From positions 496,001 through 560,000 of the forward strand of contig NZ_CP137134.1 in assembly GCF_033095785.1 (NCBI RefSeq): a stretch of DNA of 64,000 nt. The letters run 5' to 3'. This document shows positions 63,472-64,000 of the stretch, in pieces (position 1 is the stretch's first letter; the number at the start of each line of letters is the position of its first letter). Origin of the DNA: Nitrosospira sp. Is2 (lineage in GTDB: Bacteria > Pseudomonadota > Gammaproteobacteria > Burkholderiales > Nitrosomonadaceae). Both the position numbers and the translations under genes were made by a program. Below the pieces are notes generated by a model that did not search any database, was not told where the DNA came from, and was given only the letters and a program-made list of their open reading frames with translations.

Positions 63472-64000
63472 CTAGGCGACCAGCCCCAGCAGTCGGCGTA
63501 TCTCGGTCTCGTTTAACTCCAGGCACCTTCCGCGCTTCAGACGCGGCGGCAGATTGATGGGACCGAAGCGCACCCGCATAAGCCGGCTTACCGTCAATCC
63601 CACCGCTTCGAACATACGGCGTACCTCGCGGTTCTTGCCTTCTTTCAGTATCACGCGGTACCAGTGATTGGAACCTTCACCGCCTTCGTCCGACAAATAA
63701 TCGAATTTTGCCAGGCCATCTTCCAGTTTAACCCCGGTGGTCAGCAGTTCCGTCTGCTCCGGCGTTAAGCGTCCAATAATTCGCACCGCATATTCGCGCT
63801 CTACCTCGAAGCGGGGATGCATCAACCGGTTAGCCAATTCTCCATCGGTAGTGAATATAAGCAAGCCGCTGGTGTTGTAATCCAGCCTGCCGATCGCTAT
63901 CCATTTCGACGACTGCATCTGCGGCAGTTTGTCGAATACGGATGGGCGACCCTGCGGATCATCCCGGCTCACGATCTCGCCCTCCGGCTTGTGATAAAGC
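63472..64000 (-). CDS. rluB: RluB-type 23S rRNA pseudouridine synthase (5' end outside window)
   Basis: The frame runs from the stop at 63472 through the right edge, so the N-terminal S4 domain is missing. Visible part: YHKPEGEIVSRDDPQGRPSV near the edge, then the catalytic Asp in IGRLDYNTSGLLIFT, and ILKEGKNREVRRMFEAVG of the RsuA/RluB/E/F group. YHKPEGEIVSRDDP fits RluB best. It modifies U2605 of 23S rRNA. Convergent with prmB. Confidence 0.9.
   Translation of the reverse strand, partial: LYHKPEGEIVSRDDPQGRPSVFDKLPQMQSSKWIAIGRLDYNTSGLLIFTTDGELANRLMHPRFEVEREYAVRIIGRLTPEQTELLTTGVKLEDGLAKFDYLSDEGGEGSNHWYRVILKEGKNREVRRMFEAVGLTVSRLMRVRFGPINLPPRLKRGRCLELNETEIRRLLGLVA

Overview
The window reads as a piece of betaproteobacterial chromosome, most like an ammonia oxidiser of the Nitrosomonadales (Nitrosospira-type). 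That placement is inference from gene order and protein flavour (TamA-TamB, PqiAABC, L21-L27-Obg-ProB next to IspB and a tRNA-Pro, a CNP1-like protein, DUF3501 with an Fe-S reductase and rubrerythrin). No ammonia-oxidation gene is inside the window, so the genus is not proven.

Positions 1-21 kb are accessory in character: single genes, long intergenic stretches and decayed genes. In order: the tail of a GH63/MGH1-type glycosidase; a frameshifted gene for a Cys/His-containing protein of unknown function; an SBF-type transporter; a Cys-type arylsulfatase with its own radical-SAM sulfatase-maturating enzyme and a small membrane protein; a DUF202 membrane protein; a small, highly charged exported protein; a Tat-exported beta-carbonic anhydrase; a SYLF-domain lipoprotein; a broken SBF transporter; a GH13 glycosidase; a run of exported proteins of unknown function; a DUF4105 membrane protein; an isolated cytochrome oxidase subunit III; and a PhoX/DUF839-type exported protein.

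Positions 21-31.3 kb, all on the minus strand, carry two envelope lipid-transport modules: tamA-tamB and pqiA-pqiA-pqiB-pqiC. Below tamB lies a decayed duplicate of the tamB 3' end carrying ten perfect copies of a hexanucleotide repeat. From 31.5 to 64 kb the genes are mostly core: an FtsH-type protease with a variant zinc motif, RhlE helicase, truncated haemoglobin, a ceramidase-family membrane protein, RadA, an acetyltransferase, an MFS exporter, pirin, TilS, AccA, an ABC-F ATPase, AmpD, tRNA-Pro, IspB, L21, L27, ObgE and ProB.

Two redox or sulfur modules follow. One is a persulfide-dioxygenase pair (DUF442 plus an ETHE1-like enzyme). The other is a minus-strand operon rubrerythrin, Fe-S reductase, DUF3501, CNP1-like protein. 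The window ends with a hydroxyacid dehydrogenase, a DMT exporter, the succinylase lysine branch dapC-dapD-dapE, prmB, and the start-truncated gene of an RluB-type pseudouridine synthase.

No CRISPR array, rRNA, prophage or complete insertion sequence was seen. The least explained items are the frameshifted Cys/His protein with a polyglycine linker, the tamB tail duplication with its repeat, the sulfatase trio and the rubrerythrin operon. All family assignments come from reading translated sequence, not from database searches.
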